From: Chitinophagaceae bacterium
GTDB taxonomy: Bacteria; Bacteroidota; Bacteroidia; Chitinophagales; Chitinophagaceae
Length of the DNA: 57,059 nt
Direction: 5' to 3'
Assembly (NCBI GenBank): GCA_947447465.1
Contig: CANFKE010000028.1
Span: 1 to 57,059 of the forward strand
Part shown: positions 7,477-17,050 of the stretch, in pieces
How positions within the stretch are numbered: the stretch's first letter is position 1
Layout: each line of letters opens with the position of its first letter
The notes under the pieces: generated by a model
The model's database searches: none
What the model was told of the DNA's origin: nothing
The model's input: the letters and a program-made list of their open reading frames with translations, nothing else
Made by a program: the position numbers and the translations under genes

Positions 7477-8115
7477 ATGGCAAAGTATCTCTTTATTATT
7501 TTCATGGCAGTAATGTGCAGTGGCTTTAACCTTTGTGAGAAAAAGGTAAAGGTAGATGGCAAGGTCAACCGCATATACATATACCCCGATTGCGATGACA
7601 CTTCCTGCTATCTGAAACAGCGGTTTCAGGCCAATCACGTTGTTGAATATCTGTATATCAACAGCAGGCTGCAATATAAAAGGATACTTGACAAGACAGA
7701 GTCATGGATAGTCAATGAATACACCTATGATGCGAATGGCAAACATGAGATACACATCAATGATACTTTTGCCACCAATATTCCTGACAAGATCTTTACA
7801 ATAAATGACTCCTGTACCCTCAACATTGAATACTATAACGATGGCGGATACCATATATGTACATATGGCTATAACAGGAAAAAGGAATGCCTGCATCCCG
7901 ATGCATATGCCTCTACAATTGTATTTGAACGGGCCTATGCAGGTAAAATGATGGGACAACTTCAGGTGATATGTGATACTAACTCAGTGACAGATGCATT
8001 TACCAATGAAGAGCTGGTGAAGATCGTACATAGAGAACGCCAGACCGGCCTGTGGCACACCTACAATGCCAATGACTTCATCATCGACAGCACTACTTAT
8101 AATCCACTCAAATAG
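7477..8115 (+). CDS. putative exported protein, unknown function
   Basis: The 212-residue product starts with a short hydrophobic segment (MAKYLFIIFMAVMCSGFNLC) that looks like a signal peptide; neither Cys sits in a good lipobox. The remainder is rich in Tyr, Asn, Asp and Thr with repeated beta-strand-like stretches (for example NEYTYDANGKHEIHI). I do not recognise the family. It runs convergently into the transporter gene, with only 5 bp between the two stop codons and no terminator hairpin. Confidence 0.6.
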   Translation: MAKYLFIIFMAVMCSGFNLCEKKVKVDGKVNRIYIYPDCDDTSCYLKQRFQANHVVEYLYINSRLQYKRILDKTESWIVNEYTYDANGKHEIHINDTFATNIPDKIFTINDSCTLNIEYYNDGGYHICTYGYNRKKECLHPDAYASTIVFERAYAGKMMGQLQVICDTNSVTDAFTNEELVKIVHRERQTGLWHTYNANDFIIDSTTYNPLK

Positions 8116-8120
8116 AGATA

Positions 8121-9380
8121 CTAACCCTTAATAAGAAAATAGATCAATCCTATGGCCGCAGCGGTCATCAAGAGCAATGTGATAACTCCCAGTATATTCG
8201 AAAGTCTGCTATTGGTGTGCTTTCCCATTATCTCTTTATTGTTACCAATGTGAAGAATGATGGCGATCAATACCGGTGCTGTAAGCCCGTAAGATATAGC
8301 AGTATATAACAGTGCCTTTATCGGACTCACCCCTAAAAAATCAAGCGATAACCCCACAATAAGCGAAATGATTATAGATATATAAAAGGGCTTGGCTTCA
8401 GCAAACTTCTTGTCCAGCCCGGCCTGCCAACCAAAGGTCTCGGCAAGCATATATGATTGAGAACCTGCAAGAACCGGTATAGCCAGCAACCCTGTACCCA
8501 ATACACCACTGGCAAAGATCAGATAGGTCAGTTTACCGGCCAATGGCTCCAATGCCTTAGCAGCTTCATCAACCGTATCAATGTGCCTCACACCCGCAGG
8601 AAACAACACACTTCCTGCGGTGAGAATGATGAAGAACATCACCACATTAGATAAAAACATACCGGCATTTACATCCACCTTCATATCCTCCAGTATCACA
8701 TTGTTCACTACAACTTTCTTTTTATGTTGCATCCCTTCCGCCTCCATTGTTGCCTGCCAGAAAAACAGATACGGCGAAATAGTAGTACCAAGAATACCCA
8801 CTATAATGGCCAAAAAATCTTTATTGAATTGCAATGTTGGTATAAAAGTATTCTTAGCTATCTGAAGCCAGTCTTGCTTTACCATGAATGGCACAAGAAA
8901 ATACAACAAGAGCGACAGACATAACCACTTCAGTATGCGGGCTATCTTCTCATAAGAGAAGTTAATGATCACGAACATCAGAATAGCTGTAATGGAAATG
9001 CAGAATACAAATACAGGCACCTGTGGAAATACCATATTGGCAACAGCACCCATACCCTGTATATCAGCTCCTATATTCAGCGTTATTGCCGGAAAGCTGA
9101 ACAATAACATTGTATATAGTAAGGGTTTAGAATAATGCTTCTTCAGCGTTACAGTTAACCCCTGCGATGTAACGATGCCTATTCGGGCACACATACCCTG
9201 TACTGCGGCCATTAATGGAAATGTGAGCAAGGATGTCCACAATGTTGACAGCCCGAATTGCGCACCCGCCTGAGAATAGGTAGCTATTCCGGAGGGGTCA
9301 TCATCGCTGGCTCCGGTAATAAGTCCGGGTCCAAGTATCTTAATTGCTTTTTTTACTTTTTTAAAAAATCCCCCGCTCAC
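8121..9380 (-). CDS. Nramp-related divalent metal transporter with atypical motifs
   Basis: This 419-residue inner-membrane protein has about 11 hydrophobic segments and the Nramp/SLC11 fold signature at its N-terminus (LGPGLITGASDDDPSGIATY, residues 16-35). Classical MntH has DPGN in TM1 and MPHN in TM6; here the corresponding places read DDDPSG and TTISPYLFFWQA. It therefore belongs to an Nramp-related branch with a changed metal site. Some such relatives (NRMT) move Mg2+ rather than Mn2+ or Fe2+; which ion applies here is unknown. It lies downstream of the DUF4838 gene (93 bp) and has a possible promoter box at 9446-9453. Confidence 0.8.
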   Translation of the reverse strand: MSGGFFKKVKKAIKILGPGLITGASDDDPSGIATYSQAGAQFGLSTLWTSLLTFPLMAAVQGMCARIGIVTSQGLTVTLKKHYSKPLLYTMLLFSFPAITLNIGADIQGMGAVANMVFPQVPVFVFCISITAILMFVIINFSYEKIARILKWLCLSLLLYFLVPFMVKQDWLQIAKNTFIPTLQFNKDFLAIIVGILGTTISPYLFFWQATMEAEGMQHKKKVVVNNVILEDMKVDVNAGMFLSNVVMFFIILTAGSVLFPAGVRHIDTVDEAAKALEPLAGKLTYLIFASGVLGTGLLAIPVLAGSQSYMLAETFGWQAGLDKKFAEAKPFYISIIISLIVGLSLDFLGVSPIKALLYTAISYGLTAPVLIAIILHIGNNKEIMGKHTNSRLSNILGVITLLLMTAAAIGLIYFLIKG

Positions 9381-9473
9381 CTAATAATATATTGAACCTT
9401 ATGAATATCAGTTACCGTATGTAAAATACCGCGCCACTGAAGTTACAAAAATATTACCTGCACCATCATTATG

Positions 9474-11729
9474 TTATTGTACATACACCTCATCGCAAGC
9501 TATCATAGGCTTTTTAGTAGCACTGAAACGCCATACCGGAAGTGCACTCTGGTTAGTTGCTGTAACCTTAATATACCTGGCTGTTGTATTGCATTTAGCC
9601 GCAAAAAGTTTTACAGCTACATCAAAATGCTCACCATTAGCGGGAGGAGTTATTTCATCAAAAGGACGGTATTTAACACCATCATCAGATACTTCTATTT
9701 TTATCTTTTCGGGCAGGAATATCCAGTGACGAGGATCATCAAGAAAGTGCATTTTGATGGCCTTTATGCTCTGCGCCTTTCCCATATCTATGGTAGCTAT
9801 CATAGGCACACCATAGAAGCACAGCCAATTGTAGCTGAAGTCGCTATAACCGGGATTACCGTCCACCAAGGTCCTGTTTCCCTTAGCCGGATAATCTTCT
9901 GCAAAAGGATATTGCAACGTAACCGTAGTCCCGACAGCCTTTGTAGGGGTGACCCCGGCCTTTAATATATCAGCCCAATCAGCTGCATATTTATCAGGGC
10001 TCATTCCGCCTTCTGACAATTCTGTCACACCTGCTTTCTTACAATTATCAATAAATGCGCGCAAGTGTTTGGGATCTCTGAATTTACCCTTAGGGACCCA
10101 TTCACCATTATTCTCTTTCTCGAAGATACCGTGCTTCTCAATTCCATAAAATTTTGCCTGTTGCAACACAGTATATTCCAGCGACAATCTTGCTTTCATT
10201 ACCCTGTCTTGCAGTGTTGGGTTGGTCTCTACCTCACCCTCAGCTAAATCGAATATCCGACCATACTGCTCGATAAGATCCGGAGTGAGGTAAGATCTCC
10301 ATTCATTAACAGGGTTGCCGTAAATATCTAATTTGCGATGAGATGCCAACATTTTTTCCTGCAAGATGTTGATGTATGCGAGCAGGTTCTTACTAGCTTT
10401 CGGACCATAGTAACACGTCATGAAATCAGCAGTAAGCTTGTTGACATCGGCTTTACTGTCCGCCATCAGTTTAGCTTCCAGGTAACTTCTTAATTCAGCC
10501 CATTCACCATAAGTATCCCCGCTACCTTGCGCAAATATACCCTTCACACCATTGTCCTTCATATACTGTATGTTAGGCTTCAAAGTATGAAGATTTGGAA
10601 ATGGAGCGAGGTAATTAGTGAATTGAGTGATGTAATCCCACACAAAAATATTGGTAGTAAGTGCGCCCCATGCTTTCAGGTCAGCTCTGAATTGAGCTGC
10701 ACTACCTTCCTTTGATAAAGGCTTATCTCTGTATGCTTCAATGTTACTTAGAAAGATATAGACATTAGCTGCCGGCTTTAAGTTCTTTGGTGCTTTATGG
10801 GTATAGGCATAAGCAAGTGTAGTGATCTTTTTATCGGGAAAGTTGCCCGCTACCCTATTTACAAACCTGATCAATGAGCCTGCCGGCGTACCTTGTTCAT
10901 TATCTATCGCCTTGCATTTATCGCATTCACAATTACCGATATCATCGTTCTGACTAACTGACCAATAGATAGCATCCGGATTATCCGAGATCCTCTTCTT
11001 CAGGTCAGCCACTACAATTTTATAGACCTCTTCGTTACCCAAACATAACTGCGATGGTTGACGGACGCCCTTTACCAAAGCATAATATTCAGGATGAGAT
11101 CTAAAATAAGATTGCGGTGGTACCAGCTTATTATAGGAATGTCCCCAAAGTCCCCACAGATCTTCGAACTTCTGTAGTCTGTTCCATTCCAAATATTCAG
11201 CATCGGCAGAAGCCGGGTAATAACACTCCCGATATTCAAACTGGGGTTTTACCTCGTCATGTAATACCGGTATTTTTATTGTTGATGTTGATGGTACAAA
11301 AGCCGGTGCATTACTTAACTTCTTACAACCCATATAATTTTCGAGCAGGGCATAAACACCATAGATAAGCCCTTTACCACTTCCCCCCAATATAATGAGA
11401 TCCTTACCTTTTGTCTCAAGCAGATATGCTTCCGCAGGTAATTTTCCGGGGTGCGTTCTATCGCCCTTTACTGTATGCCCCAGATATAAAGCAGCATTGC
11501 CGGCATTCGCGTCTCCACGAACAACCGGCAATTGAGCTCCTGATAATTGTTGGATATAATTCTGTAACACCTTTGCCGATCTCTGTTCTAAAGCAGATGG
11601 TTCGGCGGGTATAACTATCTTGTATTCAGATACTTTATTATTGACCAATACTATTTCCTGAGAACGAGAGCCGCAGGAGTTGAGTATCAGAAGTATGATA
11701 AAGTATCCGCACAGCCATTTTCTGTTCAT
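9474..11729 (-). CDS. DUF4838 lipoprotein, glycoside-hydrolase-like
   Basis: This 751-residue lipoprotein has lipobox LNSC (lipidated Cys19). The N-terminal part (about 25-130) resembles the alpha/beta domain preceding GH20 and GH67 catalytic domains. The central DUF4838 region contains YWSVSQNDDIGNCECDKC, FVWDYITQF and GIFAQGSGDTYGEW and is probably a TIM barrel. A C-terminal beta-sandwich of F5/8 type C or CBM32 style follows (about 610-751; SYNWLCFYGVP, ARYIKVTATNQ). The family is annotated as sugar-acting, but activity is not established. The start is 10 bp after the stop of the TPR-barrel gene, so the two are one operon. Confidence 0.8.
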   Translation of the reverse strand: MNRKWLCGYFIILLILNSCGSRSQEIVLVNNKVSEYKIVIPAEPSALEQRSAKVLQNYIQQLSGAQLPVVRGDANAGNAALYLGHTVKGDRTHPGKLPAEAYLLETKGKDLIILGGSGKGLIYGVYALLENYMGCKKLSNAPAFVPSTSTIKIPVLHDEVKPQFEYRECYYPASADAEYLEWNRLQKFEDLWGLWGHSYNKLVPPQSYFRSHPEYYALVKGVRQPSQLCLGNEEVYKIVVADLKKRISDNPDAIYWSVSQNDDIGNCECDKCKAIDNEQGTPAGSLIRFVNRVAGNFPDKKITTLAYAYTHKAPKNLKPAANVYIFLSNIEAYRDKPLSKEGSAAQFRADLKAWGALTTNIFVWDYITQFTNYLAPFPNLHTLKPNIQYMKDNGVKGIFAQGSGDTYGEWAELRSYLEAKLMADSKADVNKLTADFMTCYYGPKASKNLLAYINILQEKMLASHRKLDIYGNPVNEWRSYLTPDLIEQYGRIFDLAEGEVETNPTLQDRVMKARLSLEYTVLQQAKFYGIEKHGIFEKENNGEWVPKGKFRDPKHLRAFIDNCKKAGVTELSEGGMSPDKYAADWADILKAGVTPTKAVGTTVTLQYPFAEDYPAKGNRTLVDGNPGYSDFSYNWLCFYGVPMIATIDMGKAQSIKAIKMHFLDDPRHWIFLPEKIKIEVSDDGVKYRPFDEITPPANGEHFDVAVKLFAAKCNTTARYIKVTATNQSALPVWRFSATKKPMIACDEVYVQ

Positions 11730-11739
11730 AGTATCTTAA

Positions 11740-14688
11740 TTAAAACCTCCTCAGCAATTGCAGGTAGAAGTCGTACTGGTTATGATATGTAGCATCAGCT
11801 GTCTTTACATTATTCACAAAGACCGCATCGGTATACTTTTGGTTATACCATGAGAAGTACATTCCAATTGTTGTTCTGTACTTTATCTGTTTGGTATATC
11901 CTGCACCGCAACTTACAGTAGGATAAGACAAAAGCTGTGCCAATGCATAGTTACGACTAAAATCATCAGGCGCAGTACCATATCCTGCTATTGCAGAGAA
12001 CCAGTCGCCATGGGTGATCGGGTTCATGTAATAACGTGCACTCAAAATTACAGAATAATAATTTGGCTTAGTGGTTGCCGCACTTGCCAGACTAGCAGCA
12101 GACAAGTTAGTGTTCAGGTTGATATAGTAACCTCTCAGATTAAAATAGAAGTCTTTATACTCTTTAGCTACAGAAGCAAGGAAAGACAAAGTAGTACCGC
12201 TATCCGCCTTCAGGTAACGAACACCCAATTCACCATCATAACCATGCTTGAAGCTATGGAAAATAGAGTAGCCTAATTTGAACTGCGGGAATATGATACC
12301 GTTAGGCGAGTAAGAGGCCAGACCATAAGAATACCACTTTGGCGTATGATTGTAGATGGCATCTGCTTCAAATTGGAAACCTGTTCCATTCTGACGTCCT
12401 GCATAGTTGATACGCCCTGTTATTGATCCACGCTTTATTCTTCTGGTGTATTGAACAGTTGCTATGTGATTGATAGAAGGCGCATAGTCGAACTTAGACC
12501 TAAGATATGCAACACCCCACTGGTTACGCAACCTGCGACTGAACAGATAGTTAGCATAATCCTGATACTTAGGATCAAGGTTAACCATTTTATTCAACGT
12601 ATCTGCAGTTAACCAAGCATCTTCCCATTTCTGCTGATTTTCATAGATAACTGCTCTTTTGAGCAAGAAGAAAGGCTTATCGGGATATGCACGACGACCA
12701 CGGGCAATCAGCGACAAAGCTGTATCGTACTGCTTCTGATCATTGAGAATATTGATAGCGTAAAATAGAGTGTTTGAATCAATCGGCGATGCTTCCAACG
12801 CTTTGTAGTATTCTCCTAATGCACTATCTGCCATACCCGAGGCCATATATTGACGGCCCGAGCCTTGTAACTGATCTATATAAGCATCGCGGAAACGAAT
12901 ATTATAAGGGAACTGACCATGCAGTGCACCGGAGATGGCATAAGCCTCCTGATATTTGTGCGCATCGCTATAGATAGCGGCTTTCTTGAACAACAGATCT
13001 TTTGAATCCGGATAATAATGCAACGCCTGATCTGCATATACAATAGCTGAGTCGTACTGTTTGAAAGCAGTCTCAATATTGATAATGTAATTCAAGGCAT
13101 CCAGATTATCGGGTTGCTTATCCAACACTTCCTGCAATATTGTCTTTGTACTTGAGTAATCATCATATGCTAAAGATTGACGACCTGCAGCTAAAGACTG
13201 CTCCACAAAGCTATTGAGGTAATGGCGCTTATCAGGATAACGCTGAAGGAGATCTTTAGAGATCTGTGCAGCTTCAGCATAGTGCTGATAACTTTCCAAA
13301 ACACCCGCCTTCTTATATAAAAGACCTTCATCGCCCGGATAATAAGTCAATGCATCATCTATTACCCTTAATGCGTCGTCATATCTCTTCTGTTGAGAAT
13401 AAGCATTCACCATCATTGATGTTGCCTGCTTGTCAGAATGATCGTATTGTAATACAGTTTTAAGATCGCTGATGGCACTATCATACTCCTGCTCAGCAAT
13501 GTATGCTTTAGCGCTCTGCGTTCTGAGTTCAATGAAATTAGCTTTATTATCAGGAGTAGGATTTTGCCTATACACACCCTCTGCTAATTTTGAAGCCAGT
13601 CCATAGCTTTTCAGATTAGTAAGTATGCCCATTTTTTTCACGGTAAGATCCTTATCGCCGGGATATTTCTTTAACCCAACATTAACCCAATTCAAGGCAT
13701 CCTCTGACAATCCGCGACTATTCGCAATATTTACCACATAGTTCAAGGCATCGCGGTTACCCGGTTCCTTTTCCAAAACACCCTGAAACTGCAAGTATGG
13801 ATCGGTATTCATGTAATATCTACCAGCCTGCATACGCATATATGGTCCGAGCTTACGCACCTCAGGGTCATTAGGATATAATTTTTCAAGATTCTGAATA
13901 ACCTCTATCGCATCTACATAACGATACATAGCTTCCAGGATACCTACCTTCTTCATCATAAATTCATAGGAACTGGGAGAAGCCTGAAGAGCGCGATTGG
14001 TGAATGCTAATGAACTAACATAGTTACCTGAACGCACATCGAGATTATAAACAGCTTGAATAGCCTCTTTATTCAATGGATCTTGCTCCAATACGGCCTC
14101 ATAAGAACGCTTAGCAATATCGATATAACCCTTGTGCGAATACTGGCGGGCCAATGTCAACTTATACTCAAGATAAACGGTACGAATGAAAGGATCTCCT
14201 GAATACTTATCAAACAGATAATCTGCAAGTTTATTACTCTCTATCCAGTTACCTTCTTTATTATAAACGTCCAGTTTTTTCAACAAGATATCACGGTCAT
14301 TAGGGAAATATTTCAACCCAAGATCAGCATACTCAATTGCCTGCACATAGTTACACGCTATCGACTCCATATTGATGAGATAGATATATGCATCGCGGTA
14401 TTTAGGATTTTTTTCAATCACCCTATTCAATTCCAAACGAGCACTATCCACCTTACCTGCGAGTGAGTATGCACGCCCGAGCAACAAATGGATATCCATA
14501 TTCTTAGGAGAGATGTCCAATGCTTTGTTACACATGTTAATTGCCTTCTGATAGTGCTTCAACTCTATCTCCCTCTTCGCATCCTGATACAAATTATCCG
14601 ACGATTCGAATTTCTTGAGCCATTGTGCATTTGTGTACAGACACAAAAGCATTAACGCAAGCGTAAGCTTCGAGATTCTCTTCAACAT
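11740..14688 (-). CDS. TPR solenoid with C-terminal YaiO-type outer membrane barrel
   Basis: The start is set at the ATG at 14688, opening a signal peptide (MLKRISKLTLALMLLCLYTNAQ); the longer frame adds 25 implausible residues. The 982-residue protein has TPR-type helical repeats over about residues 30-720, followed by about 240 residues of beta-barrel with YaiO-family features, ending in an aromatic C-terminus (LLRRF). TPRs in the periplasm followed by an outer-membrane barrel is the architecture of the polysaccharide exporters PgaA, BcsC and AlgK-AlgE. Together with the nearby synthase-type glycosyltransferase this suggests an exopolysaccharide export pore. The next gene (DUF4838) follows after 10 bp. 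Confidence 0.8.
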   Translation of the reverse strand: MLKRISKLTLALMLLCLYTNAQWLKKFESSDNLYQDAKREIELKHYQKAINMCNKALDISPKNMDIHLLLGRAYSLAGKVDSARLELNRVIEKNPKYRDAYIYLINMESIACNYVQAIEYADLGLKYFPNDRDILLKKLDVYNKEGNWIESNKLADYLFDKYSGDPFIRTVYLEYKLTLARQYSHKGYIDIAKRSYEAVLEQDPLNKEAIQAVYNLDVRSGNYVSSLAFTNRALQASPSSYEFMMKKVGILEAMYRYVDAIEVIQNLEKLYPNDPEVRKLGPYMRMQAGRYYMNTDPYLQFQGVLEKEPGNRDALNYVVNIANSRGLSEDALNWVNVGLKKYPGDKDLTVKKMGILTNLKSYGLASKLAEGVYRQNPTPDNKANFIELRTQSAKAYIAEQEYDSAISDLKTVLQYDHSDKQATSMMVNAYSQQKRYDDALRVIDDALTYYPGDEGLLYKKAGVLESYQHYAEAAQISKDLLQRYPDKRHYLNSFVEQSLAAGRQSLAYDDYSSTKTILQEVLDKQPDNLDALNYIINIETAFKQYDSAIVYADQALHYYPDSKDLLFKKAAIYSDAHKYQEAYAISGALHGQFPYNIRFRDAYIDQLQGSGRQYMASGMADSALGEYYKALEASPIDSNTLFYAINILNDQKQYDTALSLIARGRRAYPDKPFFLLKRAVIYENQQKWEDAWLTADTLNKMVNLDPKYQDYANYLFSRRLRNQWGVAYLRSKFDYAPSINHIATVQYTRRIKRGSITGRINYAGRQNGTGFQFEADAIYNHTPKWYSYGLASYSPNGIIFPQFKLGYSIFHSFKHGYDGELGVRYLKADSGTTLSFLASVAKEYKDFYFNLRGYYINLNTNLSAASLASAATTKPNYYSVILSARYYMNPITHGDWFSAIAGYGTAPDDFSRNYALAQLLSYPTVSCGAGYTKQIKYRTTIGMYFSWYNQKYTDAVFVNNVKTADATYHNQYDFYLQLLRRF

Positions 14689-15311
14689 ATTGTTCAATTT
14701 AATACTAGTTAGTTGTGTTCTTTGAAATTTTAACGTTCCACATAAACAATAATAGCGACACAAGATAAAGCATTATTCAATAATGTTAATAACCTGTGAT
14801 AAACTTTTTTTATTTAGTTACATGTTTTTTGTCATAATAATAAGTTTTTCAGCAGCTATAAGTGGCTACTAAATAATCATAAAAAGAGTCAAAAAAATCA
14901 ATGTAATACAATACAGGAAAGGATCTAGCTATTTTAGTAGTTTTATAAATCCTTCAATCTGAATCTTAAAAATTACCGGTAGCAATACGTAAAAAAAATC
15001 ACAAACACTTAATGTGCAATAATATGTGTAAGGCTTGTTAGTAAATATATTTAAGTGTGGATAATGTGTTAATTGCCATTTTTGATAAATTTGGCAGAGC
15101 ACAGCCCCTTTTGTGACAGGTTAGGATTTGCCACGATCACAGTATCGTTGAACAGCATATCAGTGTATAAACTTGGTGCTTGTAACATCATTCTTGGCGA
15201 GAAAGAGAATGACTACGAGCAAATGGATTACTACCATTTGACAATAATAAAATTGTGTTGGCCAATACTGTGAATAAATCACAGACATTGGGTAGTTATG
15301 ACTAAATGTAA
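14689..15311. other. long AT-rich intergenic region upstream of the TPR-barrel gene
   Basis: More than 600 bp without a credible gene. A 66-codon plus-strand frame at 15073-15273 has no recognisable product and no promoter. The part from about 14760 to 15060 is very AT-rich and probably carries the promoter and control region for the TPR-barrel/DUF4838 operon, since a terminator separates that operon from the glycosyltransferase gene. I see no riboswitch that I recognise. Confidence 0.4.
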
Positions 15312-15339
15312 AAAGAGGAACCATTTCGGGTTCCTCTTT
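15312..15339 (-). terminator. terminator of the glycosyltransferase gene
   Basis: Arms AAAGAGGAACC (15312-15322) and GGTTCCTCTTT (15329-15339) form a perfect 11-bp stem with a 6-nt loop. On the minus strand the stem continues into a run of T, so it is a factor-independent terminator for the gene ending at 15364. Confidence 0.8.
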
Positions 15340-15363
15340 GCAAAATATTATATGAGTTGCTTG

Positions 15364-16902
15364 TTATGCAGGTTTAACCTCAGGAGCAGGTTCTTTTTCT
15401 TTCTTCTTTTTAGGCTGTCCACCACCGAAGCCCTGACGCTGCATGTTACCCCAAACGTGTTTACGACCTGTAACAAAGTTGAAATAACCTTTGAGTGCAA
15501 AGAATAGGATAAGCGGGTGATAAAGAAATGGCTCGAGGAAGGCCATCAGACAAAGCCCGATCACTTCTCCCCATGTTTTGTAGTACTTGAAGCTGAGCTG
15601 ATCCCAGAGCAATGCCAATGTAGTGATCATTACTGAGAAGGTATAAACGAATACGATCAGAATGATAGCAAATGGCCAGTTGATCTGTCCGGTGATAATA
15701 AGATAAATATAGAACAGAATACCTCCGAATTCAACCAATGGTGCCAAAAGTTCAAAGAAGAAGTTATAAGTAAACACGATCACTCCCAATCTTCCGAAGC
15801 GAGGATTGAACAATATTTTGCGGTGAATGCTCATGATCTGAGCCAGACCACGTGCCCAGCGAGAACGTTGGCGACCAAATACCTTAAGCGTAGTAGGCCC
15901 TTCAGTCCAACAAAGAGTCAGTGGTACATATTTTACCGCATAACGCTTATTGTTAGACTTCATGTATGAGCACATCCTAGTAATAAGATCCATGTCCTCA
16001 CCAAATGATTTTGAATCATACCCACCAGCTTTTACAGATATCTCTGTATCGAACATACCCAGACCACCCGATACATTGGGCACTGAGTTGATAAGATCCC
16101 AACCCATTTTACCCAACACGAAGGCTCGGATATATTCCATTTCCTGGAAGCGAGGTAAAAACCTGCGTGGCGGCCTTGCACGAATCAACAACCCCTCATC
16201 TACATCGCATGAATTTACCATGCGCAAAGTAGCACCTGAGGCAATAACTCTTTTCGTATTATCCTCACCTGTTTTGGACGAAACCTCTGTAGGCTGGTCC
16301 ATAAATGGCTTAATTAGTTTTGTAAGTGTATCCTTATCAAGAATACAATCCACGTCCGTACAAAGGTAGTAGTCGTATTTTGCAAGATTTATACCTGCGT
16401 TAGAGCCGTCAGCTTTACTCTTACCATTCACCTTATCAATTACAATAAGTTTATCGTAAGCGGTATTGGTAGATTTGAAAATACGCTTGATAGGCATACA
16501 GTTGAGTTTTTCGCGAAATGCATACTCAACATGTACTAACTGGAACTCTTCTATTAGTTTTTCAAGAGTATCATCTGTACTACCGTCATTGATAATAATG
16601 ACTTCAAACTTAGGATAGTTGAAAGTAAGTAAGGAACGTACGTTCTGAATGATAGTAACCCCCTCATTGAATGCAGGCGCAACAACAGAGATGCCCGGTG
16701 CTAATGGTGATTCCAAAATGATACCATAATCAACAGAAGCGTTCTTCTTGAGATATCTGCGGATAGAAATGAGCGACATTATTGCCAGGATGGCATAAAC
16801 AGCCAGCAGAGTAGTACCGTAAATGAATACAACTGTTTGATAGAAAGTGCCGAGACTTTCTAAAAAACTGCTATTAATTATCCAATTCCTTATTGCCTGC
16901 AT
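15364..16902 (-). CDS. processive family 2 glycosyltransferase (BcsA/PgaC-like polysaccharide synthase)
   Basis: This 512-residue membrane protein has one or two N-terminal TM segments (about 22-46), a cytoplasmic GT2 domain and several C-terminal TM segments (about 375-480). Catalytic motifs of processive synthases are visible: ISVVAPAFNE (71-80), NDGSTDD (105-111), TDVDC (182-186, DxD), GED (301-303, general-base position) and QRSRW (345-349, Q-x-x-R-W). It lacks a PilZ domain; instead the C-terminus is a Lys/Pro/Glu-rich tail (about 490-512). I infer that it polymerises and secretes a beta-linked polysaccharide. The sugar is unknown. It is the last gene before a terminator. Confidence 0.88.
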   Translation of the reverse strand: MQAIRNWIINSSFLESLGTFYQTVVFIYGTTLLAVYAILAIMSLISIRRYLKKNASVDYGIILESPLAPGISVVAPAFNEGVTIIQNVRSLLTFNYPKFEVIIINDGSTDDTLEKLIEEFQLVHVEYAFREKLNCMPIKRIFKSTNTAYDKLIVIDKVNGKSKADGSNAGINLAKYDYYLCTDVDCILDKDTLTKLIKPFMDQPTEVSSKTGEDNTKRVIASGATLRMVNSCDVDEGLLIRARPPRRFLPRFQEMEYIRAFVLGKMGWDLINSVPNVSGGLGMFDTEISVKAGGYDSKSFGEDMDLITRMCSYMKSNNKRYAVKYVPLTLCWTEGPTTLKVFGRQRSRWARGLAQIMSIHRKILFNPRFGRLGVIVFTYNFFFELLAPLVEFGGILFYIYLIITGQINWPFAIILIVFVYTFSVMITTLALLWDQLSFKYYKTWGEVIGLCLMAFLEPFLYHPLILFFALKGYFNFVTGRKHVWGNMQRQGFGGGQPKKKKEKEPAPEVKPA

Positions 16903-17050
16903 AATTTCAAATATGTTAGTGTTCAGTTTCTTAGTTAACAGATATAAAATCTATCTGACCAATCACCTCACTATTACTTTAACCCTTTACCGGAGAATGT
17001 GTTATCCAACGTAACTCCGGGAACTTATATTTATACTCGTAACAATTATA

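Noticed and set aside
15073..15273. Plus-strand 66-codon frame upstream of the glycosyltransferase terminator
   Set aside because: No recognisable product, no signal peptide and no promoter box nearby; kept only as part of the non-coding region.
16990..17020. Attenuator between the HEAT gene and the glycosyltransferase gene
   Set aside because: CCGGAG...CTCCGG is a 6-bp stem with a 19-nt loop and no T-run; too weak to report as a feature.
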